Made by a program: the position numbers and the translations under genes | Notes under the pieces: model-generated | The model's database searches: none | Seen by the model: only the letters and a program-made list of their open reading frames with translations | What the model was told of the DNA's origin: nothing | NCBI RefSeq assembly: GCF_018413525.1 | Contig: NZ_JAHCDD010000069.1 | Coordinates: 1-32,663 of the forward strand | Source of the DNA: Acidovorax sp. CCYZU-2555 | GTDB taxonomy: Bacteria; Pseudomonadota; Gammaproteobacteria; Burkholderiales; Burkholderiaceae_C | Reading direction: 5' to 3' | Length of the DNA stretch: 32,663 nucleotides | Shown: piece after piece, positions 32,155 through 32,663 of the stretch | Layout: the number at the start of each line of letters is the position of its first letter | Numbering within the stretch: the stretch's first letter is position 1

Positions 32155-32663
32155 ACGACGTTCTTCCACCTTCCCCTTCCCGGCGCAGCCTGCTGCAGGT
32201 CGGCACCCTGGCCCTGCTTCTGGGAACGCAGCAGATCGCGCGCGGCGCCTCCATCCTGGCAGTGCGTGTCTGGCCCGCGCCCGAATACTCGCGCGTGACG
32301 CTCGAATCCGACACGCCGCTGGTCGCCAAGCAATTCTTCATTCCTTCGCCACCACGCCTGGCCGTCGACATCGAGGGCATCGATCTGAATCCCGCGCTGC
32401 GCGAACTCGTCGCCAAGGTGCGCCCCGATGACCCGAACATCGAAGCCATACGCGTAGGCCAGAACTCGCCGAATGTCGTTCGGCTGGTGATCGACCTCAA
32501 ACAAAAGGCCGTGCCCCAGGTGTTCACGCTCGCACCCGTGGCGGCCTACAAGCACCGGCTGGTATTCGATCTCTATCCCGAGAAAGCCGTCGATCCGCTC
32601 GAAGCGCTGATCACCGAACGCCTGCGCGATGCCGGCCCGGGCACGCCCACGGCAGTTGCCGCC
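32151..32663 (+). CDS. amiC: N-acetylmuramoyl-L-alanine amidase AmiC-type (C-terminus outside window)
   Basis: The first 171 codons are present. Residues 10-34 form a twin-arginine export signal (SRRSLLQVGTLALLLG). An AMIN domain follows (about 38-145, with VRVWPAPEYSRVTLESD and VRLVIDLK), which directs cell-wall amidases to the division septum. The zinc amidase domain expected next lies beyond the window. The product splits septal peptidoglycan during daughter cell separation. The start overlaps the tsaE stop; tsaE-amiC is a common pair in proteobacteria, often followed by mutL. Confidence 0.9.
   Translation, partial: MNDVLPPSPSRRSLLQVGTLALLLGTQQIARGASILAVRVWPAPEYSRVTLESDTPLVAKQFFIPSPPRLAVDIEGIDLNPALRELVAKVRPDDPNIEAIRVGQNSPNVVRLVIDLKQKAVPQVFTLAPVAAYKHRLVFDLYPEKAVDPLEALITERLRDAGPGTPTAVAA

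Noticed and set aside
30556..32169. Extended queG frame starting at 32169 (537 codons)
   Set aside because: The extra N-terminal 174 residues run antisense through tsaE and match nothing in QueG proteins; the start at 31647 gives the normal N-terminus.

Overview
This window is GC-rich chromosomal DNA with densely packed genes. The gene content points to a betaproteobacterium of the order Burkholderiales, most likely family Comamonadaceae. The evidence is the run pyrG-kdsA-eno-ftsB, the tsaE-amiC pair, three orphan Bug/TctC-type periplasmic receptors, and strong GC bias at third codon positions. The genus cannot be fixed by reading alone. I see no tRNA, rRNA, CRISPR array, insertion sequence, prophage gene or origin, and no gene-free stretch longer than about 300 bases.

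Region 1 (1-6895) is an uptake-and-oxidation module. A divergent AraC/XylS-type regulator (its C-terminus lies outside the window) faces a five-gene branched-chain-amino-acid-type ABC importer (binding protein, two permeases, two ATPases). A salicylaldehyde/vanillin-type aldehyde dehydrogenase follows in the same operon. An aromatic or related carboxylate/aldehyde substrate is inferred. The divergent promoter region carries three copies of a TGCAYGCTCAG-like element that could be the regulator's operator.

Region 2 (7019-12038) holds housekeeping and envelope genes: a SlyD-type FKBP isomerase, a glycine-zipper lipoprotein, a membrane protein of unknown function with a Gly/Ser/Ala-rich insert, a carrier resembling ATP/ADP translocases translationally coupled to an exported aldo/keto reductase, and dUTPase. 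Convergent genes here share compact hairpins.

Region 3 (12143-15471) is a LysR regulator divergent from a tartrate/D-malate dehydrogenase, followed by a Bug receptor. It looks like a small hydroxy-dicarboxylate utilisation locus.

Region 4 (15495-22175) is core metabolism: a small membrane protein coupled to coaBC on the minus strand, then pyrG, kdsA, eno, ftsB and a small Cys-containing protein on the plus strand. The kdsA product carries the cysteine and other ligands of the metal-dependent class of KDO-8-phosphate synthases.

Region 5 (22185-27257) contains hslO (Hsp33), a gamma-carbonic-anhydrase-like hexapeptide protein, a DUF455 ferritin-like protein, and two tandem paralogous EAL-HDOD proteins. 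Both paralogues appear to have lost a key phosphodiesterase loop.

Region 6 (27332-32663) has two more Bug receptors, xerD, queG, tsaE and the start of amiC. The 5' ends of queG and tsaE overlap on opposite strands. No clearly novel defence or mobile system is visible. The most unusual points are the AraC-linked repeats, the shared dyad upstream of two Bug genes, the degenerate EAL-HDOD pair, several starts with a -10-like hexamer directly in front and no Shine-Dalgarno sequence, and the translocase-like/aldo-keto reductase pair.
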